Shown: positions 1-5,985 of the stretch, one piece after another
Position numbering within the stretch: position 1 is the stretch's first letter
How the letters are laid out: each line of letters begins with the position of its first letter
Assembly (NCBI GenBank): GCA_003449495.1
Contig: DMHJ01000210.1
Coordinates: 1-7,259 of the forward strand
Direction of reading: 5' to 3'
DNA: 7,259 bases
Origin: Clostridiales bacterium UBA8153
GTDB taxonomy: Bacteria; Bacillota; Sulfobacillia; UBA8153
Made by a program: the position numbers and the translations under genes
The notes under the pieces: model-generated
What the model saw: the letters and a program-made list of their open reading frames with translations, nothing else
Database searches by the model: none
What the model was told of the DNA's origin: nothing

Positions 1-1
1 G

Positions 2-412
2 GCCATCCTCTTGTCGGCCGGGCTGCTGCTGGGGATCGGTTTCTGGCACGGGAGGACGGTGGGAGCCCAGTTGCCCGAACCCGGTTCGCCCGGGGATCCC
101 CTGGTCACGCTAAGCTGGGTTACCGAGCACGTGGCCACACGCACCGCCCTGGTAGTGGTTGACCTCCCGGCCGGGGCCCGGCTTATCGGCGAGGCGGGTA
201 CCGAACTGGTCCTGCGGTCCGGGCAGGCCACCGCCATCGATAGTCTCCTGGGCGGGCTGGCCAACGTGACCCGGGGCGTCGACCTGAGAATGGGCGAGGC
301 GGTACCAGCCAACCACCTGCTTATTGTGCCCCGGGGCGATGGGCGCGGACTATTTGCCGTTACACCCCTCGTCGTCATGGTAAGGGGTGGTCACCGGGTC
401 ACGGAGAGGTAG
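2..412 (+). CDS. Small exported protein of unknown function (5' partial)
   Basis: The reading frame is open to the left edge, so the true start probably lies outside the window; 136 residues are visible. A TTG at position 11 could serve as a start, but it would give a hydrophobic leader without basic residues, so a truncated gene is more likely. Residues 1-24 form a hydrophobic segment ending in VGAQ, like the core and cleavage region of a signal peptide or a signal anchor. Next comes a GSPGDPLVTLSWV stretch (about 29-41), which resembles a 'GS..DPLVT.SYV' pattern I recall from small secreted proteins of Clostridia. The remainder is a compact beta-rich-looking domain with LVVVDLPAGARL, AGTELVLRSG, GGLANVTRGVDL and NHLLIVPRGDGRGL, ending in VMVRGG. 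I see no catalytic motif and assign no function. The last 63 bp overlap the 3' end of csaB on the opposite strand. Codon use and the coherent protein pattern make this a real gene despite its size. Confidence 0.72.
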   Translation, partial: AILLSAGLLLGIGFWHGRTVGAQLPEPGSPGDPLVTLSWVTEHVATRTALVVVDLPAGARLIGEAGTELVLRSGQATAIDSLLGGLANVTRGVDLRMGEAVPANHLLIVPRGDGRGLFAVTPLVVMVRGGHRVTER

Positions 413-1513
413 GGCTGGGGTGCCGGCCTGGGGAAGCAGCGCCAGCGCTTCCCTGATACCTGCGGAGGCATCGTGGCGTAGCCTCTGGGCCAGCCGGGCC
501 AGGCGTTCCCGGGAAGTGGCCCGCTCTAAGTACAGCTTCTCCACCGTGCCGGACACCTGTTCCGGGTCCAGCGCGGTAGCGTATCCGGCCTGCGCCAGCT
601 CTAGCTCGGAGACCAAGGCGCTGACCTTGGGGTCGTAGACAATGGCCGCAGCCGGCACGGCCTGGGAAACGGCAAACACCAAAGCATGGAAGCGCATGCC
701 CACAAGCAGCTGGGCGGTGCCCACCAGCCCCAGCAGTTCCGAGGGCGAGTAGGTGCCCTGGAGCACTTGGGCGGGGTGCTTCATGAGCGCCGTCGTTTCC
801 CGGGCGCAGCGTCGATCAGCTTCCCCGTGCATGGGAATGAACAGGACCTTAAGACCGGTCCTGCGCACCGCTTGGTCCAATGCCTCGGCCAGGACTTTCA
901 GATCGAAACCGCGCCAGTGGCGTACAGCCACCGCCAAGTGTCCGTCTCGCGAGCCTGCGATGCCTTCCCGGTGCAGGATACCCTCTACGACCTCCGCCGG
1001 CGCCGCTTCCAGCAGAAAAACGGGATCTGGAGTCACCCGCATGGGTGGACGGCAGATCCCCAGCTTGCCCAACTCCCGGAGGGAACACTGGTCGCGGAGG
1101 GTGATGAGGCTGACCCGGTCCAAGGTCCAGCGACAGGCAGCCCTTCCCACCCGGCTGGTCACCGGGCCGAACCCGTTGGCGTAGAGCATTACCGGTTTTC
1201 TCGCGGCCACGGCCATATTGAGCAGCGTAAGATAGTAGAGGAGTGAGCGGAGACTGGTGGCGTCCTGTAGGAGGCTGCCGCCGCCGAGCATGAACAGGTC
1301 TGATCTAGACATGGCCGCCGCTACGGTGGGTAAATCCAGGCGGGGCAGGGCGCTTATCCGGTACCGGTTAGCCGTAACAGTGGGCTCTGCCGATAATACC
1401 GTCAGCTCCAGTTCGGGCGCCAGTTGCCGGAAGGCGTTGACCGTCGACGCGAGAATGGCTTCATCACCGGTGTTGCCGAAACCATAGTAACCAGCTAAGA
1501 GGACCTTTGGCAT
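350..1513 (-). CDS. csaB: Polysaccharide pyruvyl transferase CsaB
   Basis: CsaB transfers a pyruvyl group (from phosphoenolpyruvate in characterised relatives) to a sugar of the secondary cell-wall polysaccharide, making the ketal-pyruvate ligand that SLH domains of S-layer proteins bind. The 387-residue product carries the family landmarks: GYYGFGNTGDEAI at 8-20, LGGGSLLQDATSLRSLLYYL at 76-95, TLRDQCSL at 138-145, DPVF at 163-166, AVAVRHWRG at 194-202, and the C-terminal GMRFHALVFA plus YDPKVSAL at 272-300. The glycosyltransferase-B-like pyruvyl transferase fold is inferred from family membership. I chose the ATG at 1513 because AGGGGGG lies just upstream and the protein then begins MPKVLLAGYYG, as relatives do; an in-frame start nine codons further upstream adds only unconserved residues. 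The last 30 or so residues (LLPQAGTPALPL onward) look like an unconserved tail, and its final part is antisense to the neighbouring gene. Transcription probably starts from the minus-strand promoter at 1730-1758. Confidence 0.95.
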   Translation of the reverse strand: MPKVLLAGYYGFGNTGDEAILASTVNAFRQLAPELELTVLSAEPTVTANRYRISALPRLDLPTVAAAMSRSDLFMLGGGSLLQDATSLRSLLYYLTLLNMAVAARKPVMLYANGFGPVTSRVGRAACRWTLDRVSLITLRDQCSLRELGKLGICRPPMRVTPDPVFLLEAAPAEVVEGILHREGIAGSRDGHLAVAVRHWRGFDLKVLAEALDQAVRRTGLKVLFIPMHGEADRRCARETTALMKHPAQVLQGTYSPSELLGLVGTAQLLVGMRFHALVFAVSQAVPAAAIVYDPKVSALVSELELAQAGYATALDPEQVSGTVEKLYLERATSRERLARLAQRLRHDASAGIREALALLPQAGTPALPLRDPVTTPYHDDEGCNGK

Positions 1514-1697
1514 GACGCCCCCCTGGTGGTGTAGTTGCACAGTACTGGAACGTCGAGTTTTGCTGCCGGTCAGTTTCGAGCCGGGACGATTTTATCGAAG
1601 CTGCCTTTACCGCTGCTAGCCAGTCCCCCGCTCGTGCAGTGCCGCCCGCGCCTCCGCCCCGGGTGCCTAGTGGTGAGGCGGTCAAGCGACGTCTTCG

Positions 1698-1723
1698 GTC
1701 CTGCACGTATGGGAGAGCAGGAC
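1698..1723 (-). promoter_or_regulatory. Hairpin at the predicted 5' end of the csaB transcript
   Basis: GTCCTGC (1698-1704) and GCAGGAC (1717-1723) are a perfect 7-bp inverted repeat with a 12-nt loop. Its outer edge sits seven bases downstream of the -10 box of the predicted csaB promoter, so it would form a stem-loop at the very 5' end of the csaB mRNA. Such 5' stems can stabilise transcripts; an operator role is equally possible. No T-run follows on either strand, so I do not call it a terminator. Confidence 0.4.
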
Positions 1724-1729
1724 ACCGTA

Positions 1730-1758
1730 AGTATATATCACCGGCAGGGAGGTGTAAA
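1730..1758 (-). promoter_or_regulatory. Sigma-A-like promoter for csaB
   Basis: Read on the minus strand, TTTACA (1758-1753) is followed after exactly 17 bp by TATACT (1735-1730). Each box matches the housekeeping consensus at five of six positions. Transcription would begin near 1723 and run leftward into csaB, giving a leader of about 210 nt. It is the most convincing promoter I found by eye in this G+C-rich window. There is no experimental support. Confidence 0.6.
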
Positions 1759-2120
1759 CGCAAGACGGCGGGGAGGCAGGGTCACGTCAAAGTCTTGAGA
1801 AACCAGGGGGATGGGGGCGTTGAGAGAAGATCTGGTTGTTTCGCCCGGGTGCCATCGGCTGGGGTCATGCAGGAGCCTCCAGCGGAGCGGGCGTGGCCAG
1901 AACCCGAGGGCCGTAAGGGCGACTGGCGGGCCCTGGTAGTGCGGCCGCTTCTTCCCAGGGAAGAGTGGGCCTGGGACGAGTTCCGGATCCTGAGAAAGAG
2001 GGGAGCCAAGCCGGCCGCCAGCTCGGGTGAAGGGATACCCCGGATGCCATACAACGAACCTACAGTCCCCCGGTTGTAGAGCGGGAGCAGGAGTTCGAAT
2101 ACCGTCGTGGAACCAAGTCG

Positions 2121-2135
2121 GTGCCAGTCCGGCAC
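2121..2135 (+). promoter_or_regulatory. Short hairpin abutting the glycosyltransferase ribosome binding site
   Basis: GTGCC (2121-2125) and GGCAC (2131-2135) flank a 5-nt loop. The next bases, GGAAAGGG at 2136-2143, are the likely Shine-Dalgarno sequence for the TTG start at 2152, with 8 nt between them. A stem directly against the ribosome binding site could modulate its access. It could also be chance in G+C-rich DNA. Confidence 0.3.
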
Positions 2136-2151
2136 GGAAAGGGTGCAGAGG

Positions 2152-2892
2152 TTGAGGCGCATACCGGTGCTTGGCGTGGGGTTTGACCCGGTTACCCGGG
2201 AGGAAGCTCTCAGAGTAGTGGTGGGGTTGGCCGAAGGGGGAGGGGTCCACCAAGTCGTAACCGCCGGCGCCGAGCTGGTGATGATGGCTGGACGAGATCC
2301 CGCGCTCTCTGCCAGCTTGGCCCGGGCGACGCTGGTGTTGCCGGACGGTGCCGGTGTGGTGTGGGCCTCCCGCCGCCTGCACCCTCCGGGGCTTCCCGCG
2401 CGGGTTCCCGGTGTGGAGTTGGCCGCCCAGCTGCTTCAGCTGGCGGAGAACCACCGCTGGCCGGTGTTCCTCCTGGGCGCCAGGCCGTGGGTGCTGGATA
2501 CCCTGGTGACCCGGTTGCGTAAAACCCAGCCCGGGCTGACCATCGCCGGCGCGCGCCACGGGTATTTTGACTCGGATCAAGAGCGGGCGATGGCCAGGCG
2601 CATTGCCCGCCAGCGGCCGCGTCTGCTGCTGGTGGCCTTAGGCCAGCCGCGCCAGGAGAGATTCATCGCCGCCTATCAGGACCACTGGAAGGACCTGGTG
2701 GCCGTTGGTGTGGGCGGAAGCTTTGACGTCCTGGCCGGCGTGGTGCCCCGGGCCCCAGTCTGGATGCGGCGGCAAGGTCTAGAGTGGCTCTACCGGCTGT
2801 TGCGCGAACCCAAGCGCTGGCGGCGCCAGCTGGCGTTGCCTGCCTTTACCCTGGCGGTGCTGCGCCAGTACCTGGCGGACAGGCAGAGATGA
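2152..2892 (+). CDS. tagA: WecG/TagA/CpsF family glycosyltransferase
   Basis: TagA-type enzymes (GT26) add N-acetylmannosamine or a related sugar to undecaprenyl-diphosphate-GlcNAc on the inner membrane face, making the linkage disaccharide of wall teichoic acid or another wall polymer. With the TTG start at 2152 the product is 246 residues, the usual size, and begins MRRIPVLGVGFDPVTREEAL like relatives. Family features are VVTAGAELV at 35-43, LPDGAGVVWASR at 63-74, the FLLGARP segment at 106-112, HGYF at 136-139, LGQPRQERFI at 163-172, GVGGSFDVLAG at 186-196 and RAP...GLEWLYRLLREPKRWRRQ at 200-226. Thr37 and Asp65 coincide with the residues I recall as catalytic in Thermoanaerobacter italicus TagA. 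The usual Asn of the T-x-N-x-E motif is Gly39 here. The basic C-terminal tail should contact the membrane. A GTG at 2107 is an alternative start but adds unconserved residues. The transketolase gene follows after 17 bp. The exact sugar and polymer are unknown; csaB next door suggests a pyruvylated wall polysaccharide. Confidence 0.92.
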   Translation: MRRIPVLGVGFDPVTREEALRVVVGLAEGGGVHQVVTAGAELVMMAGRDPALSASLARATLVLPDGAGVVWASRRLHPPGLPARVPGVELAAQLLQLAENHRWPVFLLGARPWVLDTLVTRLRKTQPGLTIAGARHGYFDSDQERAMARRIARQRPRLLLVALGQPRQERFIAAYQDHWKDLVAVGVGGSFDVLAGVVPRAPVWMRRQGLEWLYRLLREPKRWRRQLALPAFTLAVLRQYLADRQR

Positions 2893-2895
2893 ACT

Positions 2896-2902
2896 AGGAG
2901 GT
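2896..2902 (+). promoter_or_regulatory. Strong ribosome binding site fixing a TTG start
   Basis: AGGAGGT lies seven bases before the TTG at 2910. It is the strongest Shine-Dalgarno match at a gene start in the window, and it decides that translation of the transketolase N-terminal subunit begins at TTG. Confidence 0.8.
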
Positions 2903-2909
2903 ATCCGGT

Positions 2910-3776
2910 TTGGACGACCAGACCAGGACCCGGCTCTTGGCCGTGAGCACCAGATTGAGGTGGCAGGTGTTGGAGATGATCACCGAGGCCGGGTCTGGCC
3001 ATCCGGGAGGTTCCCTGTCGGCCGCGGAGATCATGTCCACCCTATACTTCCACGTCATGCGGGTTGATCCCAATAACCCGGCGTGGCCCGGCCGGGACCG
3101 GTTCGTCCTGAGCAAGGGCCACGCCGCGCCGGTGCTGTACGCGGCCTTGGCCGAGCTGGGCTTCTTCCCGGTCGAAGAGCTGGGCACCTTGAGAAAGCTA
3201 GGGTCGAGGCTGCAGGGTCATCCGGATGCAAAAAGGACGCCCGGCGTGGATGCGTCCACCGGCTCCTTGGGACAGGGTCTTTCCATCGCCGTAGGCATGG
3301 CGCTGGCCGGGCGCCTGGACCGGCTAGAATACCGGGTGTTCGCGCTCTTGGGCGACGGGGAACTCCAAGAGGGTCAGAATTGGGAGGCGGCCATGAGCGC
3401 CGCCCACTACCGCCTGGGACGCCTGGTCGCCGTGGTCGACTGCAACGGCCTGCAAATCGACGGCCGGCTGATGCAGGTCATGTCCATCGAACCATTGGCG
3501 GACAAGTGGCGCGGCTTCGGGTGGCAGGTGTATGCCGTGGACGGCCACGATCCTGCCCAGATCAGCGCGGCCATCGATCAAGCCGGCGCCGGACATCTGC
3601 CCAGCGTCATTTTGGCCCGCACTGTAAAAGGGCGGGGTGTGCCCTTTATGGAGGGCCGGGTTGACTGGCACGGCCGGGCCCCCAGCCGCGCTCAACTGGA
3701 GGAAGCCCTAGGTCACCTCGGCGCCGCCGGTGGCCCACCGGTGAGTCGGGCCTTACACCCGCTGCGGGCACGGTAG
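2910..3776 (+). CDS. Transketolase, N-terminal subunit
   Basis: This is the thiamine-diphosphate-binding half of a split transketolase, which moves two-carbon ketol units between pentose, tetrose and hexose phosphates in the non-oxidative pentose phosphate pathway. The 288-residue product shows AGSGHPGGS at 27-35, the SKGHAAPVLY segment at 68-77, STGSLGQG at 116-123 and the cofactor motif GDGE at 148-151 closing with Asn179 in DCNG; this motif binds the Mg2+ and diphosphate. HPGG and SKGH histidines typical of transketolase are present (His31, His71, His104). The start is the TTG at 2910, set by AGGAGGT. The last 20 or so residues (LGAAGGPPVSRALHPLRAR) look like a loose tail. It follows the glycosyltransferase by 17 bp, so the two are probably co-transcribed, although no functional link beyond the operon is evident. 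The partner half starts 173 bp downstream. Split transketolases are common in Clostridia and archaea. Confidence 0.95.
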   Translation: MDDQTRTRLLAVSTRLRWQVLEMITEAGSGHPGGSLSAAEIMSTLYFHVMRVDPNNPAWPGRDRFVLSKGHAAPVLYAALAELGFFPVEELGTLRKLGSRLQGHPDAKRTPGVDASTGSLGQGLSIAVGMALAGRLDRLEYRVFALLGDGELQEGQNWEAAMSAAHYRLGRLVAVVDCNGLQIDGRLMQVMSIEPLADKWRGFGWQVYAVDGHDPAQISAAIDQAGAGHLPSVILARTVKGRGVPFMEGRVDWHGRAPSRAQLEEALGHLGAAGGPPVSRALHPLRAR

Positions 3777-3790
3777 GCCGCCCGGGCGGC
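3777..3790. repeat. Perfect 14-bp palindrome directly after the transketolase N-subunit stop
   Basis: GCCGCCCGGGCGGC is its own reverse complement and begins one base after the TAG stop. As RNA it could form only a very tight stem, or two copies could pair; as DNA it could be a protein site. No T-run follows, so a classic terminator is unlikely. About 30 bp further on, CCGCCTGC and the GCAGCGGGCGG region can form a second, bulged hairpin. Confidence 0.4.
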
Positions 3791-3949
3791 GCTAAGGCAC
3801 TTCCGGCAGGAGAGAAGGCCGCCTGCAAAGCAGCGGGCGGACCGTTCACTTACACCATGAAGGGAGCGAAAGCCTGGTACCGGAGGCGGCCACCAGTGCT
3901 GCCCGGGTAGGGCATGGTACGAGCCGGGGCTATCCAGGCGCCGTGCATA
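3791..3949 (+). other. Spacer between the two transketolase genes, with a 17-codon mini-ORF
   Basis: The spacer contains a bulged G+C-rich hairpin at about 3822-3840 (TGC/GCA and CCGCC/GGCGG pairing around an AAA loop) and a 17-codon frame, MKGAKAWYRRRPPVLPG, from ATG 3857 to TAG 3910. The mini-ORF has no clear Shine-Dalgarno sequence. GGGTAGGG at 3905-3912 overlaps its stop and could serve an ATG at 3914, an alternative start of the next gene. I recognise no riboswitch; in particular, I do not see the conserved pieces of a thiamine-diphosphate aptamer. Confidence 0.35.
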
Positions 3950-4891
3950 ATGGCCGACATCGCCACTCGCGCAGCTTACGGCGATGCCCTACTGGCGCTG
4001 GGGCACGCCGACCACCGGGTGGTGGTGCTGGATGCGGACTTGTCCAGTTCCACCACGACCGCCAAGTTTGCCCGGGAGTTCCCGGAACGCTTCTTCAATT
4101 TCGGCATTGCCGAGGCCAACATGATGGGAGCCGCCGCCGGGCTGGCCTCTTGCGGAAAAGTACCTTTCGCCAGCACCTTTGCGATTTTTGCCGTTGGCCG
4201 GGCCTATGAACAGATCCGCCAGTCCATTGCCTACGCCGGGTTCGGGGTGAAAATCGCCGCGACTCATGCCGGGATCACGGTCGGGGCGGACGGGGCTACT
4301 CACCAGTCCATCGAAGACCTGGCCCTGATGCGGGTGATCCCCGGTATGACGGTCATTTGCCCTTGCGATGCCCAGGAGACCGAGCAGGCGGTATGGGCTG
4401 CGTCCCGGCTGGATGGTCCGGTGTACTTACGCCTGGGCCGCCATCCGGTACCGGTGGTCACGCCCACCGGCTACCGGTTCGAGCCCGGGCGCATTCACCG
4501 GCTACGGGCAGGTCGTGACGTATGCCTGGCGGGGACCGGCATCATGGTACGGGCGTGCCTGGAGGCGGCAGAGCTCCTCGAACAGGAGGGCGTTGACGCG
4601 GAAGTACTTAACGTTCATACTATTAAGCCCCTTGATACCGGCGCTCTGCAAGAGTCGGCCGTGCGCTGCGGCGCCGTAGTCACCGCCGAGGAGCACACCG
4701 TGGTGGGTGGCCTGGGTAGCGCCGTGGCCGAGTGGCTCAGCCAGGCCTATCCCGTTCCGGTGCAGCGGGTGGGGATCTGGGACCGGTTTGGCCAGTCCGG
4801 CTCGGCCGGTGAGCTCCTGGAGCATTACGGGCTCACTGCGTTGCGCGTGGCCGAGGCCGCCCGGCAGGCCATGGTAGTCAGGGACGGGTAG
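3950..4891 (+). CDS. Transketolase, C-terminal subunit
   Basis: This is the pyrimidine-binding and C-terminal-domain half of the split transketolase and forms the active site together with the preceding gene product. The 313-residue protein begins MADIATRAAYGDALLALG, then VVVLDADLSSSTTTAKF (24-40), PERFFNFGIAEANMMGAAAG (45-64) with Glu55, the glutamate expected to contact N1' of thiamine diphosphate, and ATHAGITVGADGATHQSIEDLALMR (about 104-128). A C-terminal transketolase domain follows, including LAGTG, AEVLNVHTIKPLD and EEHTVVGGLGSAVAE. The usual Gln after AE is Ala56. I chose ATG 3950 because relatives begin at this point. An in-frame ATG at 3914 has a better upstream GGGTAGGG and would add the 12 residues MVRAGAIQAPCI, so the true start is uncertain. 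The spacer from the N-subunit gene is unusually long. Nothing resembling a terminator is evident after the stop. Confidence 0.95.
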   Translation: MADIATRAAYGDALLALGHADHRVVVLDADLSSSTTTAKFAREFPERFFNFGIAEANMMGAAAGLASCGKVPFASTFAIFAVGRAYEQIRQSIAYAGFGVKIAATHAGITVGADGATHQSIEDLALMRVIPGMTVICPCDAQETEQAVWAASRLDGPVYLRLGRHPVPVVTPTGYRFEPGRIHRLRAGRDVCLAGTGIMVRACLEAAELLEQEGVDAEVLNVHTIKPLDTGALQESAVRCGAVVTAEEHTVVGGLGSAVAEWLSQAYPVPVQRVGIWDRFGQSGSAGELLEHYGLTALRVAEAARQAMVVRDG

Positions 4892-5240
4892 GGCGCCGTA
4901 GCCGGGCCGGGTTTACAGGACGGGTGTGCTCGTCTCGTGCATTCTCCGTTGGATATGCCTTGGTGGGGGCCGTCACGAGCTCCGCACAACTGTTCCCGTC
5001 GCGGCCCTTCACACCGCCCGCCTGGCGGTTGAGTCATGTCAGCCTGTCGCGGCCCGGCTACCGGAAGTCTGGTCCCCAAGACACCGACTGCGCTTTCCGG
5101 CCGGCTCCCTCTCCTTGTCCCCCGGCTCGATGCTCCCAGCTGGTTAGGCGGCACCGCCGGCGCGGTCTTGCGGCGAGCCGTGACGGCAGAGGTTCCACAG
5201 CCGGCGTCATCTCGCGGTCGACCGGCGTTACCTTTACAAG

Positions 5241-5267
5241 TTTCCCTGAATAGGAGGGAAAACCTCC
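5241..5267 (+). promoter_or_regulatory. Two overlapping, mutually exclusive hairpins upstream of ftsE
   Basis: TTTCCCT (5241-5247) pairs perfectly with AGGGAAA (5255-5261) around a 7-nt loop. GGAGG (5253-5257) pairs perfectly with CCTCC (5263-5267) around GAAAA. The two stems share bases 5255-5257, so only one can form at a time. The arrangement resembles an attenuator or switch and contains an AGGAGG sequence (5252-5257) with no start codon after it at normal spacing. It could alternatively be a DNA-level operator, since a 0A-box-like site begins six bases after the second stem. Confidence 0.4.
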
Positions 5268-5272
5268 AATCC

Positions 5273-5279
5273 TGTCGAA
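5273..5279 (+). promoter_or_regulatory. Spo0A-box-like heptamer (TGTCGAA)
   Basis: TGTCGAA is an exact match to the 0A box bound by Spo0A, the master regulator of sporulation in Bacilli and Clostridia. It lies 28 bp before the ftsE start, where bound protein would repress a promoter overlapping it or activate one just downstream. A heptamer can occur by chance. I saw no second copy on either strand elsewhere in the window, and Spo0A itself is not encoded here. Confidence 0.4.
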
Positions 5280-5307
5280 TGCCAGGTGGAACTGTGAGGT
5301 GTCCGCG

Positions 5308-5985
5308 GTGATCTGTCTGGCCAACGTGTGGAAGACCTTCTCCGGGGGCGTCCACGCCCTGCGTGAAGTCAATATACAGATCAACAAGGGCGAGTTTGTG
5401 TTCCTCGTGGGTCCCAGTGGAGCGGGCAAGTCGACCCTCATCAAACTCATCTATCGTGAGGAGATGCCCAGCCAGGGCCGGGTGCTGGTAGGTGGCAAGG
5501 ACGTCGCTTCGTTGCGCCCACGGGAAGTGCCCTTTCTCCGGCGCCGTATCGGCATGGTCTTTCAAGACTACAAGCTGCTGCCCGATAAGACGGTATACGA
5601 GAACATCGCATTTGCCTTGGAAGTCACGGGGACACCGCGTCGCCAGATCCAGCCCCGGGTGAGACACGTGCTGGGGCTGGTGGGGCTCGGCGGCAGATTG
5701 CGGTCTTGGCCCGGCGAGCTGTCTGGCGGGGAACAGCAGCGGGTGGCACTGGCCCGGGCCATGGTTCGCGATCCCCTGATCATCCTGGCCGATGAGCCCA
5801 CGGGCAATCTGGACCCGGACACCGGCCGGGGCATTGTGAGCCTGCTGGAGGACATCAATCGCCTAGGCTCTACCGTAGTCGTCGCCACTCACGCCCAAGA
5901 GCTGGTGAACTCCATGAGGAAGCGGGTCGTCGAGTTAGCCGGCGGGCGGGTAGTTAGGGATCAGGAGAGAGGGGCCTACCGGTGA
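5308..5985 (+). CDS. ftsE: Cell-division ABC ATPase FtsE
   Basis: FtsE is the cytoplasmic ATPase of the FtsEX complex, which uses ATP hydrolysis to activate peptidoglycan hydrolases across the membrane rather than to transport a substrate. The 225-residue product has every ABC motif: Walker [10 protein letters not shown] (35-43), Q-loop [19 protein letters not shown] (84-102, characteristic of FtsE), signature LSGGEQQR (138-145), Walker [10 protein letters not shown] (158-166) with catalytic Glu163, and the switch histidine His195 in ATHAQELV. The start at GTG 5308 gives [18 protein letters not shown], matching FtsE N-termini, and GAGG at 5296-5299 lies 8 nt ahead. The GTG at 5299 would add three residues and remains possible. 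The stop overlaps the ftsX start by one base (TGATG), so the two are translationally coupled. Upstream hairpins and a 0A-box-like site suggest regulation tied to sporulation. Confidence 0.96.
   Translation: MICLANVWKTFSGGVHALREVNIQINKGEFVFLVGPSGAGKSTLIKLIYREEMPSQGRVLVGGKDVASLRPREVPFLRRRIGMVFQDYKLLPDKTVYENIAFALEVTGTPRRQIQPRVRHVLGLVGLGGRLRSWPGELSGGEQQRVALARAMVRDPLIILADEPTGNLDPDTGRGIVSLLEDINRLGSTVVVATHAQELVNSMRKRVVELAGGRVVRDQERGAYR

Larger units (their letters stand above)
1514..2151. other. Long divergent intergenic region between csaB and the glycosyltransferase gene
   Basis: About 640 bp separate the two divergent starts. The left half contains the csaB leader, hairpin and promoter described separately. 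I recognise no known riboswitch, T-box or tRNA. Open frames exist on both strands, as expected from the base composition, but none gives a recognisable protein. The least poor is a 70-codon frame starting at ATG 1867 and ending at 2079, rich in Trp, Arg and Glu, with only a weak GGGG ahead of it. I could not find a good promoter for the rightward glycosyltransferase operon, although one is expected here. Confidence 0.5.
4892..5307 (+). other. Intergenic region upstream of ftsE
   Basis: About 415 bp have no recognisable gene; open frames here overlap on both strands without family-like sequence. The last 70 bp contain the hairpins and Spo0A-box-like site listed separately. Further left are small repeats of unknown meaning: ACCGC/GCGGT around a 4-nt loop at 5153-5166, CCGGCGT twice at 5201 and 5222 (21 bp apart), and the 10-bp palindrome CGGTCGACCG at 5215-5224. 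TTTACA occurs at 4912 and 5233, but neither has a good -10 box at normal spacing. I assign neither a promoter nor a terminator, though both are expected. Confidence 0.5.

Noticed and set aside
2085..2125. Possible tRNA 3' half around GTTCGAAT
   Set aside because: The T-loop-like GTTCGAAT is present, but the flanking bases do not form a T-stem (the G53-C61 pair and stem pairing fail), and no acceptor or anticodon stem could be built.
2107..2150. Resemblance of the stretch around GTGCCAGTCCGGCACGG to part of a cobalamin riboswitch or group II intron domain
   Set aside because: Only a short G+C-rich piece is similar; the other conserved boxes, a domain V stem and a reverse transcriptase are absent.
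1738..2580. 280-codon minus-strand open frame opposite the glycosyltransferase start
   Set aside because: It overlaps a well-supported gene, is rich in Pro, His, Gly and Arg as expected of an antisense frame, and matches no family I know.
3777..3840. Rho-independent terminator between the transketolase genes
   Set aside because: The palindrome and the bulged hairpin are G+C-rich, but neither is followed by a T-run.
4825..5667. 280-codon minus-strand open frame spanning the gap before ftsE
   Set aside because: Half of it is antisense to ftsE and the end of the transketolase gene; the composition is that of a shadow frame and no motif is visible.
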